Source of the DNA: Hyaloperonospora brassicae
Taxonomy: Eukaryota; Oomycota; Peronosporomycetes; Peronosporales; Peronosporaceae
Direction of reading: 5' to 3'
Assembly: GCA_947650285.1 (NCBI GenBank)
Contig: CANTFL010001311.1
Span: 145,514-209,513, forward strand
Length of the DNA stretch: 64,000 nt
Shown here: one piece after another, positions 37,421 to 48,783 of the stretch
How positions within the stretch are numbered: position 1 is the first letter of the stretch
Layout of the letters: each line of letters begins with the position of its first letter
Notes under the pieces: generated by a model
What the model was told of the DNA's origin: nothing
Databases searched by the model: none
The model's input: the letters and a program-made list of their open reading frames with translations, nothing else
Program-made: the position numbers and the translations under genes

Positions 37421-39462
37421 ATGATGACCACTCCATCTACATCCACTACTCCTTCTGCTGCCAGTGCCACGGTCGTTGATGTTGATAATAATTCTGTCGT
37501 CGCTGACAATCAGGTTACGTTCCAAGTTGATGCTGGCTATTATCCTGCCGCCGCTAATCACTCATGAATCTGTAAAGAATCTCCACCGATCGGCCCTTAT
37601 GACAGTCAAAAGACGGCTGTAGAGGCTTTAAAGCAGTACGCCATACGCCAAGGTTTTGCTGTTAGTGTATCCCGCAGCCGTTCGATTGGTCGCAAACGCA
37701 GTTTTCTCACATGTTCGCAAGGAAAACATCAAGGAGATCCCACAGTCGGCACACGTCAATGCGAGATCGCAGAACAAAAAAGGTCGGCTGTTTATACGAG
37801 CTCGCGATCATGTATAACAAGTACGTCCCAGAAGGATTCCTTGTCGAAGCTTTGTGTAAACGACTGCCACACAGGTCACTCCCGTTGTATCAGCTAGACC
37901 ATTCACTCAGCGCTACCGGCGGCGCGAAGTGCGACGAGAGAAACTGAGGTTATAGAGTCTAAGGTCGTCCAGATGCATCAAGATGGATCTTCTCCTTGGG
38001 TATGTACGTGTTGAAGTCATATACAGCAGGTCATTATCTGTAATTTTGTCGGATTGTGATTATTTAAGGTTGTCATTAATCAGGTTTAGGAGTCGGGTGT
38101 CCCTTTAAATGCAAAGGATGTCCACAATATCGCTCAAAAGGCAAACAGAAAGGCACTTGATGGAGAATCGCACACGGAAGCTCTGCTGCAGCACCTGAAG
38201 GACCTGGATATTTTTTTCGTGGTTGCAGGGGACGAATACAACCACATTCGACACCAGTTTTGGCAGCCCGAGATGACCAAGAACTTAACATATCGTCGCA
38301 ATCAACGACAAGAACCTTTGGATGTCCCTGGATAATCCTGTCGATCTCAGTTTCATCCACTCATAATTCTTGAATGCTACATCGTCCATGATTTTAACTG
38401 CAGCAGTAAAAGTTTGATTAGTACTTGCAAATTTAACAACATGAAGGAGCGGGAGGATGTAGGCATCCTTGGACTCATCAATGCAATTGCGTAGATGTGG
38501 CATCACGCATTGATCATCATATGAAGGTTTCACATCGCGAACAACAGCTTCACCAAATCCAGACATTTTTTTTACGGATGCCGGCGAAGAGAGCTGGACA
38601 GCCTTATATTGCACACTAGAAGGATATTGTCCATGCGCCTACAAAAAAACTTAAATGGAGCTTTGGCAGCAGCTACCTACGATTACGGTGTGTAATTATT
38701 CACTTTCGCTTCTGAATTGGATCAACATCTATGTTGAAACTTCCACTTATGATAAACAAGACTGTAACACTATCGCATACCTCAACAAGAACGTATTTTT
38801 TGGCCGTCACTGGGCATCATTTAGCATCGACTAATAACAGCATTTTTGGACACACGGTTACCTCGAGAGCTAAAAGAACGCACTTCAAGAATATCAAGAG
38901 TTGGCTCAACAGCGCAAATTATACAATTCTCAACGTACAGACGATTTTACCGAGGTATCGATTATTACCAAAAGATATAAGTGATACGATGGCAAAGAAG
39001 AAAATCGATATACTCTCAAATTTACTTGGCGAGATAGTTTTGAAGCTGCATCGAAAAATCTCCCGTCACGTAATGGTGCTGCTCAAGAAACAGTACCTGC
39101 TATCTCTCAATTGCGAAAACCTCAACGAATGTAACAAATACCAAGCGAGATTTTATGGCATCCACTGCGCGCACGTCTTCTGCGGACACATCGACGAAAA
39201 AAGGCCTATCCAAAGTAGCAATCTTGCAAATCAATTGCATCTGGATAATCTCGACGACGACAACAGCTCCGGTGCAGATGTTTTTGGTATTCTGCCTCCA
39301 TTCCGCATCCTGAAAATGACACTTCGCAAGCGGAAACACCAGAAATTAGAAAGCGTCAACTTTCGGGGTTCGAGATTACTGAGCGGCATTGTGATAGGAG
39401 ATAATGCAGTCACTTACATAGACCTGGTCACGACCGGCGCCGATATCCGTCTTAAACTTTGA
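37421..39462 (+). pseudogene. MULE transposase pseudogene
   Basis: From ATG 37421 the frame passes TGA 37565-37567. It then gives DSQKTAVEALKQYAIRQGF and a GRKRSFLTC stretch, which resemble the FAR1-like DNA-binding domain. A frameshift leads into 37711-37947 (KKVGCLYELAIMYNKYVPEGF). The middle is broken; PNPDIFFTDAG near 38553 may be the catalytic-core Asp region. The last open part, 38731-39462 (243 codons), contains CNKYQARFYGIHCAHVF near 39130, a SWIM-like finger missing one Cys. Not functional. Confidence 0.65.
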
Positions 39463-39745
39463 TTGAGAATGTTCAAGCAGACGATGCATCAATTACCATA
39501 AGCACATCTCCGATGCCGTCAGAGCTCACACTCTGTAACGAACATGTAGCGTTGCGTGGATCTCAACACGGGAAACAGCTGCAGTCAATTACACATTTTT
39601 ACTTCGTAACTTCTACAGTGATGCCCCGTGTACCATTGCCACGGCGTCCGCATCCTCCTGTGCCATAGCACAAGTCCGCTCTCCTCAACATAGGAAAATT
39701 TTTCAATATTCAGCCTCGGGTGCATTTCTAACTACTCGATATCAT

Positions 39746-40472
39746 TTTTTTGAATTATCGTGGCCTAACTTTGTTACAGGTGCATTACTACGTAGCTTAT
39801 CCTGTGATATTCGAATGGACACGGCCTGAATGTGACACCACGCTTGTCATATAAACATTCAGTAAGATGGATAGGCGCCGGTGTATTTAGCAATAACGCT
39901 GGATGTATTGAGCCTCTCCCGTAATCGTTCTGGCTAAACTTTACTAAACCCAAATCATTGTCAACCGCACAATGCTTGCTTAGGTCTCCGACGGGTGCTT
40001 CGCAGCATCCTTCATTTTTGGACGGGTTCCTCTCCCTCTACACATCTCTTTAGCCGCTTTCCTCCCAGCCGCTCTCCTCCCAGCCGCCAGCCGAGCCTCC
40101 ACGATGTACGCCGCCACGCCGGACGCCCCGAAGTCCCGTCATCTTCGCTTAGGTACGCTCGCTTCCTCCTTTGTTTCCGGTGCAAGCAACAGGGACCCTC
40201 CCTGGGTCCTGTTGACAAGATAGACATCCAAGGGATCGACGCAATAAACCTACCGCTGGACACCGCCGTAGACTGGCCCCAGGTTTGTACTTCCTTTGCC
40301 AATGTGCAAAGGATCGTGTAGCCTGGAAGGCCTTCATCGCAATGCTTATAGCGCGTGCCACTTCATCACCCTGGCGAGAGTAGAGAGAAATGTAGCAAAG
40401 GAGAGATAACCCGACGCATGCGGAAGTTGATCCACTGTGGGGGCCCGACGGTTTGCGTAACGCGTTCACAAT
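39746..40472 (-). repeat. Right terminal inverted repeat of the MULE
   Basis: Inverse complement of the left arm over the same 727-bp length, ending CGCGTTCACAAT at 40472. Confidence 0.85.
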
Positions 40473-40957
40473 ACACAAAACAATCATGTTAGTGGCATGA
40501 AAATGAACCCACTCCGTCACAAAACATCTCTAAAAAATTATACATGGGCACGCCGACACGAACTTTGTTGTAAACTTACAGCTCATGGCGACGATTGCAC
40601 AGCAATAAAGCAGTGTATGTAAGCACAAACGATGTCAATGACGCTGACTAACTGTCAAAAAATAATCAAAATCCACGTGACGCTCGGTGCATGCCACATA
40701 GTGAGCGGCGTACGGCAGCAGAAGTCAGATATCTGCTGTCAGAACAGACACTTATGGTTCGCGCAATGTGACTTATGGGAACGGGTAGCGTTATTTGCTT
40801 CGCAAGCAAAAGCGTTCTGGACGTCCGAATACACGAGTGTGATAGCAGGACGAGATGCATCTGTCACTACCTGGTACAAGTTCGACACAATGCAAGTTAC
40901 GTGTATAGTACTTGGCAATGAGGCTCAATGACCGATTGCAAGTAAAGCTGATGAGAC
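40473..40957. other. Intergenic, 3' flank of the broken carboxypeptidase
   Basis: A 99-codon plus frame (40632-40931) has no recognisable domain and looks random. In gene orientation this is downstream of the carboxypeptidase stop codon, so 3' UTR is expected here. Confidence 0.4.
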
Positions 40958-41600
40958 TTACTCGACGGCTTGGTAGCCGTTCGAACACAGACGCTGGAAG
41001 GTGCCGTGTGTCTTGGCATTGCGGATAGCGACAGCTGCCAGGACTATGATTAATCCGCAGATACCTGACAGTGCGAGCCATTCCAGCGACGACGACGACG
41101 TTTTGGACTCGTCGTTGACTCTCGTGCTAGCAGTGAGAGGCACTGGTCTGTCCACGTGCTGCTGCTGCACCACAGTCAGTTCAGCGTCGACCTCGTTGCT
41201 ATCGATGGGATACGCGAACTCAGTGCAGGCGCTCTGGCCAAGAACAAAGCACTCGAAGAGGTAGAGACCGTGCAGCGGACGCACGGCGTGCACCATGTGG
41301 CCAGCGCCTTTGACGGTCTTGAACGTCAGCCCTTCGTACTGCTGCTCGTAGCCCGCCAACTGCTTGTCCGGTCCGAACCAAGCGTGCCACGCTGACTTGA
41401 TGCGCAACTTCAGCCCTTGACCGCCGATCCAGCACTCCGTACCGATGAAGTTCACGATCGAATCTGCGTCGCCGCTGTAGATGAGCACTTGAAGATCGTG
41501 TGTCAGAATGTTGCGGTACTGTGGCAACGACGAGGAGCTGGACTGGTAGAGATTGAACACTGGATCGCTGCAGTCCTTCCAGTCGATGAACGGGCCACAT
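40958..41600 (-). pseudogene. Serine carboxypeptidase (S10), C-terminal half
   Basis: The frame is open from the LTR junction at 41600 (CGPFIDWKDCSDP) to the stop at 40958. It has the S10 catalytic Asp in LIYSGDADSIVNF and the catalytic His in KGAGHMVHAVRP. Near the C-terminus a hydrophobic segment (LALSGICGLIIVLAAVAI) followed by basic residues predicts a membrane anchor, as in Kex1-type carboxypeptidases. The N-terminal half is at 49,561-50,537 on the other strand; element H1 lies between. No lesion is visible inside this half. Confidence 0.88.
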
Positions 41601-42040
41601 TGTAACGGGGTCCGTCTAACATGAGATTGTCATTAAAACAATATGAGAATAAAGAATATTACGTCGAATATTCTTTTAACAATATCACAGACATGGTGAT
41701 ATTGTTGGGATGACCGAAGGGTCTACTCATTGGTTGATATAGTGATGATATCGACCCACCAATCGCTGCTAGACGCGCGCAATGGGTGGTGAGTATACGT
41801 CATCATACACATAGTTATATTAGTATAATTAGGTCAGGACAACAGAGATTCAAGGAGTAATAGGACTTAATTATATTAATACAGTTTTACTTTTACCAAG
41901 AGACTAGTCTGACTACTTAGTCTTCTTTACTTCCTCTATGTTTCCCTTAAACACCTAGCAGGGCACTATCGACCACTGTCGTCAGTGGAAGTATACTCCG
42001 TACTGTTCAACCAGTACGTAGTCAACAGTGACCCGTTTTA
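41601..42040 (+). repeat. H1 5' LTR
   Basis: Begins TGTAACGGGG and ends ACCCGTTTTA, a damaged form of the CCGTTACA end seen in the other copies. It directly abuts the carboxypeptidase C-half. It shares with the H2 5' LTR about a dozen bases that differ from both 3' LTRs. Confidence 0.9.
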
Positions 42041-42042
42041 GC

Positions 42043-42058
42043 TGGTAGCACTTTGTAG
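42043..42058 (+). other. Possible primer-binding site of H1
   Basis: TGGTAGCACTTTGTAG starts 2 bp after the LTR end with the TGG expected opposite a tRNA CCA end. H2 has the same sequence (minus, about 57833-57848). The matching tRNA was not identified. Confidence 0.4.
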
Positions 42059-42090
42059 TCCGTCCAAGGACCACAACTCCATCGCCCAAC

Positions 42091-43078
42091 ATGAACATGT
42101 TGGACGATGTAGACGGCGACAGATTTCACGGAACCCGTGAAAGCTACTCCCATTTGAGCGACATCGAATGGAGTGCGATCGAACGAATGAGTTCGACCGT
42201 TGGCGAGGAAGCCATCTGGGCCATGCTATCCTCAAGGGATAGAAGACGAGCAACATGTCGTCATTAGCAAGTTCTTGCAACGAGAACTTGATGAGTCGCG
42301 AGCGCAGGTGACCTTGTTACAACAACAAGATCACCAGCGGACCGAAGCACTGAGACAAGACCAGTCTCAGTCCACAGAGCTATCGACGCGTAAGCGTCGA
42401 CGGGAGTCTCTAAATGCTAGAGGTTTCCAAGTATCGGGGAGTCGAGGAAGAATCCTTGTTGAGGTGGTTCGTCGATCTGGACGATGTCATCCATGCTCGT
42501 CGCATCGACGATGAGCGAATGCAAGTCTCGTCCGCTCAGTCTAACCTGGCAGGAGAAGCCAGAGCTTGGACCCTGAACCTCAAGTTGCACGACCCACATG
42601 TGTTTGGGTCGTTGAGGATCTTCAAGACCCTGCTCAGTGAGACGTTTTAGCCACCCATAGCAGAGTTCAGGACTCTTTCGGAGCTCCTGCAAATCGAGCA
42701 TGGTAAGCGTAAGGTTCACGCTTACGCCCAACATGTACGCTACCTTGCAAGCTGCATGGTAGTGAACCCTGTGAGTGAGTTTGTGTTGATCACAATCTTT
42801 ATTCAAGGGCTTTCAGACGGTCCCGTTAGGGACCACCTGTTCCGCGGAAATCTAAAGACGCTCTCAGAAACAATCTTCGCAGCGGAGCAAGAAGAATATA
42901 GTGTGAGACAGGCTCACGCTACGTTTACCCCGCATCGTCCACAGAGACGACTGGCAGTCAGAGGTCCATTACCAATGGACCTCTGTCAAGTCGAGGGCGA
43001 GAAACCTCGTCCTGTGAATGACAAGCAATGGTGAGATGCCATCGCTGTCATAAACTGGGACACTACGCATATGAATGC
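42091..43078 (+). pseudogene. H1 gag with CCHC zinc knuckle
   Basis: ATG 42091 (MNMLDDVDGDRF) opens a frame that ends at TAG 42265-42267. The coiled-coil part continues in the next frame (42200-42514), and the capsid in 42414-42650 and 42756-43034 with TAG between. The capsid part resembles the retrotransposon gag domain (LAGEARAWTLNL, then TLSELLQIEHGK). A perfect knuckle, CHRCHKLGHYAYEC (43037-43078), lies in a different frame just after TGA 43032-43034. H1 has an extra break near 42380-42420 that H2 lacks. Confidence 0.82.
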
Positions 43079-43964
43079 AGTATCCCCCGCTCAGAACCTC
43101 GCGGTGCAGAGCGCAGTATTAACCCACCAGCAAGAAGAACTGGAGGGCGAGGGTCCGTTGCTGTTGCGAAGTCGCAACAGCGAGGTAAACCATAAAAAAC
43201 GGTCGGGATCAGTAGGGGCGGAGCACCCTACTGATCCAGCAACCTCAAGAGAATTTGCAAATCTCCTGAAGAAGGTTGCTCCCGATACACAATTTCTGTG
43301 TGTCTCTGCACCTGGTGATGAGATGTCACTTATCACCTTGAAGTTAGAAGTGAAAAGAGACTTGTCACTTCGCGCCCTAGTAGACTGTGGGGCGTCGAAC
43401 AATTTTGTTCGTCGCCAGTCGCTGGAGGCAGGAAGTTTTAACTTCGTGGAGCGGGAGATCCCTCCAACGAAGATGACGGTGCGCCTAGCGACAGGAGCAT
43501 CGATCACTGTGAAGAAACGTTTAGTCGGAATCCACTACACGTTAAAAGGCGAACAGTACGATGATGATTTCATCGTGCTTGACCTAGATGACAAGTTCGA
43601 CGTCATCTTAGGGTTGCCTTGGCTCAGGAAATACGAGCCAAGGGTGAGTTGGCAGTATCGATCGGTTACGATACCTGCCACTTATTCCTCATATAATCAC
43701 CTGACGAATATCTTGGAACGCCCACACTCACGTGAGGGTACTACGAGTGAGTGCGATGGCCTCACTTGTGGTAAGGTCGTTAGCACGACTGTACACGAAC
43801 ACAATGTAGATAATCACTACATTGTGGAGAAAGCTCACCCAGATCCTGTGGAAGTGATTTTCCAGGAGGTAATCGAGACACTGAATGTCTTGGTCAATGA
43901 TGGATCAAGCGTAGGCGCTTATACGCTTGATCTGATTGTGCCTCCGAAGTTAATTCGAAGATAA
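43071..43964 (+). CDS. H1 retropepsin-like protease segment
   Basis: 297 open codons. The aspartic protease motif VDCGASNNF has Asp at about residue 105 (Cys in the usual Ser/Thr place). FDVILGLPWL is the conserved second half of the fold. The downstream part has no clear domain. It would be part of a gag-pol polyprotein; the start codon used here is arbitrary. This segment contains many of the strongest hairpins. Confidence 0.8.
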   Translation: MNAVSPAQNLAVQSAVLTHQQEELEGEGPLLLRSRNSEVNHKKRSGSVGAEHPTDPATSREFANLLKKVAPDTQFLCVSAPGDEMSLITLKLEVKRDLSLRALVDCGASNNFVRRQSLEAGSFNFVEREIPPTKMTVRLATGASITVKKRLVGIHYTLKGEQYDDDFIVLDLDDKFDVILGLPWLRKYEPRVSWQYRSVTIPATYSSYNHLTNILERPHSREGTTSECDGLTCGKVVSTTVHEHNVDNHYIVEKAHPDPVEVIFQEVIETLNVLVNDGSSVGAYTLDLIVPPKLIRR

Positions 43965-43969
43965 CTCAA

Positions 43970-45177
43970 TTGCCAACGCTAGAAACGAAACGGTTCTTGC
44001 GTGATATGCGTAGTGGCAAAGTCAAGCAGATCTGCATACTCGTCACAGAGGATGAGTATGTGGCTGATATTCGGTCGGCAACGGTGTTTGCTGAAAACGA
44101 ACGGGTTCTCAGCAGCTCATCGATGGACGAAAGTGTCCTCGATGAGAAGACTCGATTTGAGCGATACACGTCTTAATCCTGGGAGTCACTTCAGGCAAAT
44201 CCTTTGTATAAGGATTTGATCGAATTCAAGGACGTATTCCCTGAATCAGTACCTTGCGAGTTGCCTAAGGACAAAGGCACTCGACACGAGATCGAGCTCA
44301 GACCGGGCTCGAAGTACTGTGTCATGAATCAGTGGCCACTGCCTCGTGAACAAGTACTAGCGATCGACAAGTTCTTTGCCGATCGCTTAGCAGCGGGCCA
44401 TGTGAGGGAATCAACATCCCCTCGCAGCTCTCCGGCCTTCTGTGTGCAAAAGGCCACAGGAAGGTGGCGGATAGTGCACGCATTCAACAAGTTGAATGCT
44501 GCAACGGTACCGGCTCAGACGCTGATACCAAGAAAGGACGTAATCATAGATGGTATGTCAAAGAGTACCATCTTCTCGTCCATGGATCTGATGGATGGGT
44601 TCTATCAGATCCTCATGCGTGAACGGGATGTTCCGTACACAGCAGTGAGAACCCTCAGCGGGATGCTGTGGGAGTGCTAGTTATGCAACAGGAGCTGAGC
44701 AATGCCCCTGCTACATTCAACAGATGTGTCACAAATCTATTGCGACCGGTGCGAGACACCGCACCGAGTTACTTCGACGATGTATTCGTCCATAGTCGGG
44801 ATATGGACGAAAAGACGGACGTTGAAGTTCACAGAATTCACGTCCGTCAGGTTCTTCAACTCATGCGCAAGCATAAGTTGTACGCCAACCTCAAGAAGTG
44901 TATATTCGCGGCAAGCGAAATACCACTTCTTGGGTGCATCGTGGGTAAAAACGGCGTACGCCCTGATCCCGAAAAGATCAAGGCAATCACCGACTGGCCA
45001 GTGCCAGTCGATGTCAAGGGACTAAGGAAGTTCTTTCGGCTAGCGGCGTACTTGCACAAGTACTCGCGCAACTACGCCGAGATGACGGTACATCTTTCTT
45101 GCTTGCTCAAGAAAGATGTCAAGTGGTCATGGAACGCTGAGTGTCAGCGTTCCTTTGAAGCATCAAGAAAAGCTTGA
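43970..45177 (+). pseudogene. H1 reverse transcriptase
   Basis: The frame is 43970-44176 then 44204-44680, interrupted by a TAA at 44174-44176 that H2 lacks (Gln there). A frameshift near 44670 leads to 44668-45177. Fingers: SSPAFCVQKATGRWRIVHAFN. Palm: SSMDLMDGFYQ, and YFDD at about residues 35-38 of the last piece. H1 has VMQQELSNAPATF where H2 keeps the usual PQGLSNAPATF. The thumb (LGCIVGKNGVRPDP, then WPVPVDVKGLRKF) is intact. Confidence 0.87.
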
Positions 45178-45488
45178 TGCAGTCGCCGATCTTGGCGATT
45201 GCAGATCAGGACAGACCATTTCATGTGGTCTGTGACGCCAGCGATTTTGCTATCGGCTGAGCGTTGATGCAGTATGACACAGACGGCGCAGAGCGCGTCG
45301 TCTGCTATCAATAGCGTCAGCTGCAACCAGCTGAACGCAATTATCCAGTGCATGACAAGGAACTACTTGCCATGAAGTATGCACTGGCTAAGTTCCGGGT
45401 CTATCTCTTGGGAGATAGATGATTCATCGTCTATACGGACCATGCGTCACTACTCACGGCCGTAAACAGCCCACACCTCTCGCAAAGG
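45178..45488 (+). pseudogene. H1 RNase H with three in-frame stops
   Basis: In the frame of the integrase segment this stretch reads as RNase H: PFHVVCDASDFAIG, then ERNYPVHDKELLAM, then FIVYTDHASL. It is interrupted by TGA 45258-45260, TAG 45312-45314 and TGA 45420-45422. All three are also in H2, so they arose before the two copies became alike. Confidence 0.85.
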
Positions 45489-46481
45489 ATGGCGAGGTGG
45501 ATGTCTTTCTTCGCGGAGTATAACTTCTCCGTGGAGTACAAGCCAGGACGACTTAATGTCGTCGCTGATGCGTTATCACGTCGGCCCGACTTCGAGCCAA
45601 CGACCCGAGTCAACAGTGAGGTCTTGCTCACTGTTGCGGCACTGTCCATCAGTGTGCCGTCGTCGCCGTTACTCGACGACGTGCGGAAGGCATACGCAGA
45701 AGACACGAATCTCCTCCGTTTGATGGGTCATCTTGCAAACCCATCCCGGAAATCCTTGTCGGATTTGTCGGCCCTGTACCGTTCCTCTTTGGATCGGTAC
45801 ACTACTCGCAATGGCCTGCTGTACTATACAGCAGTTGCCGACGACACGCCTCGTGTCGTCGTTCCCGATCATGATGAATTGCAAGTACGAATCATGTTCG
45901 AATGTCACGATGCGCCGTCTGGCGGGCATCGTGGCCGAGAAAAGACTTACCTCACGGTTAGTCGAGACTTTTACTGTCCCCGTCAGTATCAGTTTGTCCG
46001 CAAGTACATTCGTTCTTGCGAGGTCTGTCAACGGGTGAAGTCTAGTCCTTCATTCCGTGCACCGTTACAACCTCTGCCGGCCCCGGCAGAGTGTTGGGAG
46101 TCCGTCTCCATGGACTTTGTCTTCGGGTTCCCCGAAGACACTAACAAGAATAATGGTATTCTTGTATTTGTGGATCGTTTCAGCAAGATGGTACATCTTG
46201 CTGCAGTTTCAGAATCGATCAACGCACACGGTTGTGCGCGTGTCTTCATCGACACTGTGTTTCGACTCCACGGTTTATTCCGTGAGCTCGTATCCGACCG
46301 TTACCCTCGGTTCACGGCGGCGTTTTGGCAATCCGTGTTCCGCACATTGGGAACACGGTTGAAGATGTCAACCTCCGACCATCCTGAAACAGATGGCCAG
46401 ACAGAACGTGCGAACCATGTCCTCGAAGAAATTCTTCGTGGATACGCCACTCCTTTTCACATTGAAGTGAGCTCTTACTGA
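45489..46481 (+). CDS. H1 integrase zinc and catalytic core segment
   Basis: 330 open codons. It begins with the end of RNase H and a connector (VVADALSRRPDF). Then come an HHCC finger (CHDAPSGGH, SCEVCQ) and the DDE core: Asp in MDFVFGFPED, Asp in LVSDRYPRF, Glu in TDGQTERANH. The triad is intact. A frameshift at the end passes to 46481. Confidence 0.88.
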   Translation: MARWMSFFAEYNFSVEYKPGRLNVVADALSRRPDFEPTTRVNSEVLLTVAALSISVPSSPLLDDVRKAYAEDTNLLRLMGHLANPSRKSLSDLSALYRSSLDRYTTRNGLLYYTAVADDTPRVVVPDHDELQVRIMFECHDAPSGGHRGREKTYLTVSRDFYCPRQYQFVRKYIRSCEVCQRVKSSPSFRAPLQPLPAPAECWESVSMDFVFGFPEDTNKNNGILVFVDRFSKMVHLAAVSESINAHGCARVFIDTVFRLHGLFRELVSDRYPRFTAAFWQSVFRTLGTRLKMSTSDHPETDGQTERANHVLEEILRGYATPFHIEVSSY

Positions 46482-47238
46482 TGGTTGAGTTTGCCATCAA
46501 CAACTCCGTGCATGCGTCCACAACGCATACGCCTTTCTACGTGAATGGCTTACGCCACCCACGTATTCCCGCCCTCATACAAAGTGACTATGAGTCAAGG
46601 GGGGGACTCGCTCGAGCAAAAATCGTTTTGGCTCTTGCTCATCACGTATCACCGCTCACGCCGATACGTTTGATGCCGATGTCGACAACGTCGACATCGA
46701 GGAAATCGAGCTTACCAGTAGCGATGACGCTGCTGCTACATCAGACAATGATGACGATGCTGGTATATTCAGCATCGTCAACGACAATGCCAGCGAGGAA
46801 GAGGACACCCTCGTTGAAGAAGAGAACGATCTCTTAGCAGTGCGCACGAAATGCACTGAAAAACACAACAACGAGTCAGCAGAGAACTTCCTGCTGACTT
46901 GAGAGGCGGTAGTCCGTTTCGTTCAGGACTCCATCGCAAATGCGGTGGACCGCCAGAAACGGAACGCAGACAAGAATGGAAGAGCAAATGTTCTTTCATT
47001 TAAAGTTAACGACCTAGTACTACTGTCTACAATAAACTTACCTGTACATGTAGTCATTAATGTCGTCAGTACTAAACTACTGCCGAAATACATTGGTCCC
47101 TTTCGTGTGTTGCACCGCAAGGGCAATGCATACACGATCGAATTGCCTCGTAGGATGCGCACGCATCCTACGTTTTATGTTGGTCGTCTCCACCCGTACC
47201 ATCAGTACGAGGCCTCTTGCGAGAACGGAGATAACTAG
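46481..47238 (+). pseudogene. H1 integrase C-terminus, acidic linker and GPF module
   Basis: 46481 continues the integrase (MVEFAINNSVHAST, FYVNGLRHPR). Then comes a Ser/Asp/Glu-rich linker with a frame change relative to H2. 46945-47238 is a basic segment with KYIGPFRVLHRKGNAYTI, the GPY/F module usual before chromodomains. The piece ends at TAG 47236-47238. Confidence 0.8.
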
Positions 47239-47270
47239 CGCGCTCAAGAATCCCCAACAGATTCTTGTGA

Positions 47271-48783
47271 TCACGGACCAAACACTGAAGTTTGTCCTTC
47301 GTCGAAAGGATTTTGATCCTTCATCGACGCGGCCTCGCGACGAGCCGTCTCTAGCTCTTCGCGCAAACGACGTCTCTCGCGTTCACTCTCAAGCTGAGCG
47401 AACGCGAATTCCGATCGGTCCTTCTCCCGATCGGCACGAAGACGTCGCACGTCCGAATGCAAGGCGTGCCGACGATCGTATTCGTGATCGACGTCCTCCC
47501 TCAGCTCGGTCAGGTAACGCTCGTGGTTACCCAAAGTCTCGTGCAGGCCCGGCGGCTGAGCCGGACCTTGTCTTTCCACCGCCACTGGAACCACTGGTGG
47601 ATTCCCACGGTGTTTAACGCTTTCTTGTGGAGCGTATCTTGAACCACCGTGGCGATTCAGAATCAAGGACGAGTTACCTTGTCCGGTGGCGTGGGTACCC
47701 ACCTTCCTTTGACAGATGGGAACCTCGTTCTAGCTGATGGCTGACGTTGAAGGTCTCGTCCACCAGTATGACGAGAATCGTCCGATAGGTCCTCGGGCCC
47801 ATCGGTAAACACGAACTTTTGGCGCTTGTAGACGGATTGCAAGTTTGCACTCGCGTCCCGCATCTCAGCCGAGATGTGTGCCCTTCCCCAGGGCGAACTT
47901 AGGGAAAACACGTCCTTATGTGCACGCTGCGAGTTGTCGACACAGCTCGCACAAGGATCACCCCAAGTGAGGCATGGAATGCCGGCCTCACTTGACAAAC
48001 AATGCAACCGGTACCCTGCACCGGTTGGCGTTCGATTTTCGAACTTGAGGCGTATCGCCTCAAGCTTCTTAAGCCACCCTTCTCGTCCAAAATTCTTGAC
48101 ATTTTGGACGAAGGCGTTTCACGCTGCCAAAAGCGAGTTCTTGTCACGCTTTTGGTTGCCATTATACCATCGATGCCTAAGGAAGGCATCGAGATAGAAG
48201 TCTTCTTCAGCACGGAAGTTACTCGCGCTGGAACTTAAGCCATGAAGCTCAGTTGCATCGAATAAAGGAATTCGATGGTGCTGGATTGTCTCGTGAGACA
48301 GGCTATCGATGAGATGGTCGGTCAAGCGCCTTGGCTTGAGCTCACCACGCTTCAATGTGGTACCTGTTTCGGTACCACGGCTTACAGAATGACGACGGCT
48401 CTCGCCATCGTCATCACGCTCTTGCGGGGAAGCGCGAGTTGTTTCTGGTGAGGCATAGTATTCCTCACCATAGAGTTCATCATCACTGCCGAACAGACTG
48501 TGATGCGTTTCACGAGTCCGCTCGTTCGACAGTGCTCTTGACGAACGATGAGACACCGCCGGTGATCGGGATGCCTCTGGAACGTTGTGCGAGTCAGGCA
48601 CGTCTGACTCGCCATAATTGATGACCTCATTGCCAAGGTCATCATGTGCACGTGGTGCGATACCGCGTGCGTCTGCAGAACCTTCTGCTGTAGACGGAGA
48701 ACGAGCAGCAGACGACGAAGGTCTGCCGCAGAGGCTGGTATAGCAGCAGGCTGTGTGGTCTTCGAATTACCTCGCATAGACAT
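47271..48783 (-). pseudogene. H1 antisense ORF (aORF)
   Basis: Mirror of the better-preserved aORF of H2. From ATG 48783 (MSMRG) the frame is broken near 48720, passes TGA 48119-48121, and is split again by the 1-base loss near 47700 (pieces 48007-47663 and 47702-47271). It lies opposite pol between the GPF module and the 3' LTR. Confidence 0.6.
47618..47808 (+). pseudogene. H1 chromodomain
   Basis: After TAA 47615-47617 the frame gives FLVERILNHRGD, YLVRWRGYPPSFDRW and a final Asp/Glu-rich helix, a canonical retroelement chromodomain. One base is missing near 47731 relative to H2, so the last third is out of frame. In H3 the position of the upstream stop is CAA. In other chromoviruses this domain guides integration into marked chromatin. 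Confidence 0.82.

Larger units (their letters stand above)
36669..40472 (+). mobile_element. Mutator-like (MULE) DNA transposon with long terminal inverted repeats
   Basis: Two near-identical inverted arms of 727 bp (36669-37395 and 39746-40472) enclose a broken transposase on plus. Long TIRs together with a FAR1-like N-terminal domain and a SWIM-like C-terminal finger are the MULE pattern. I could not find an 8-10 bp target duplication; the sequences just outside the arms (ending GATTGTA on the left, starting ACACAAA on the right) do not match. Confidence 0.75.

Noticed and set aside
38076..38614. Minus-strand ORFs inside the MULE as a second gene
   Set aside because: They are antisense to the broken transposase core and show no recognisable domain.
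40632..40931. 99-codon plus-strand ORF downstream of the carboxypeptidase
   Set aside because: No domain and no coding-like composition; it sits where 3' UTR is expected.
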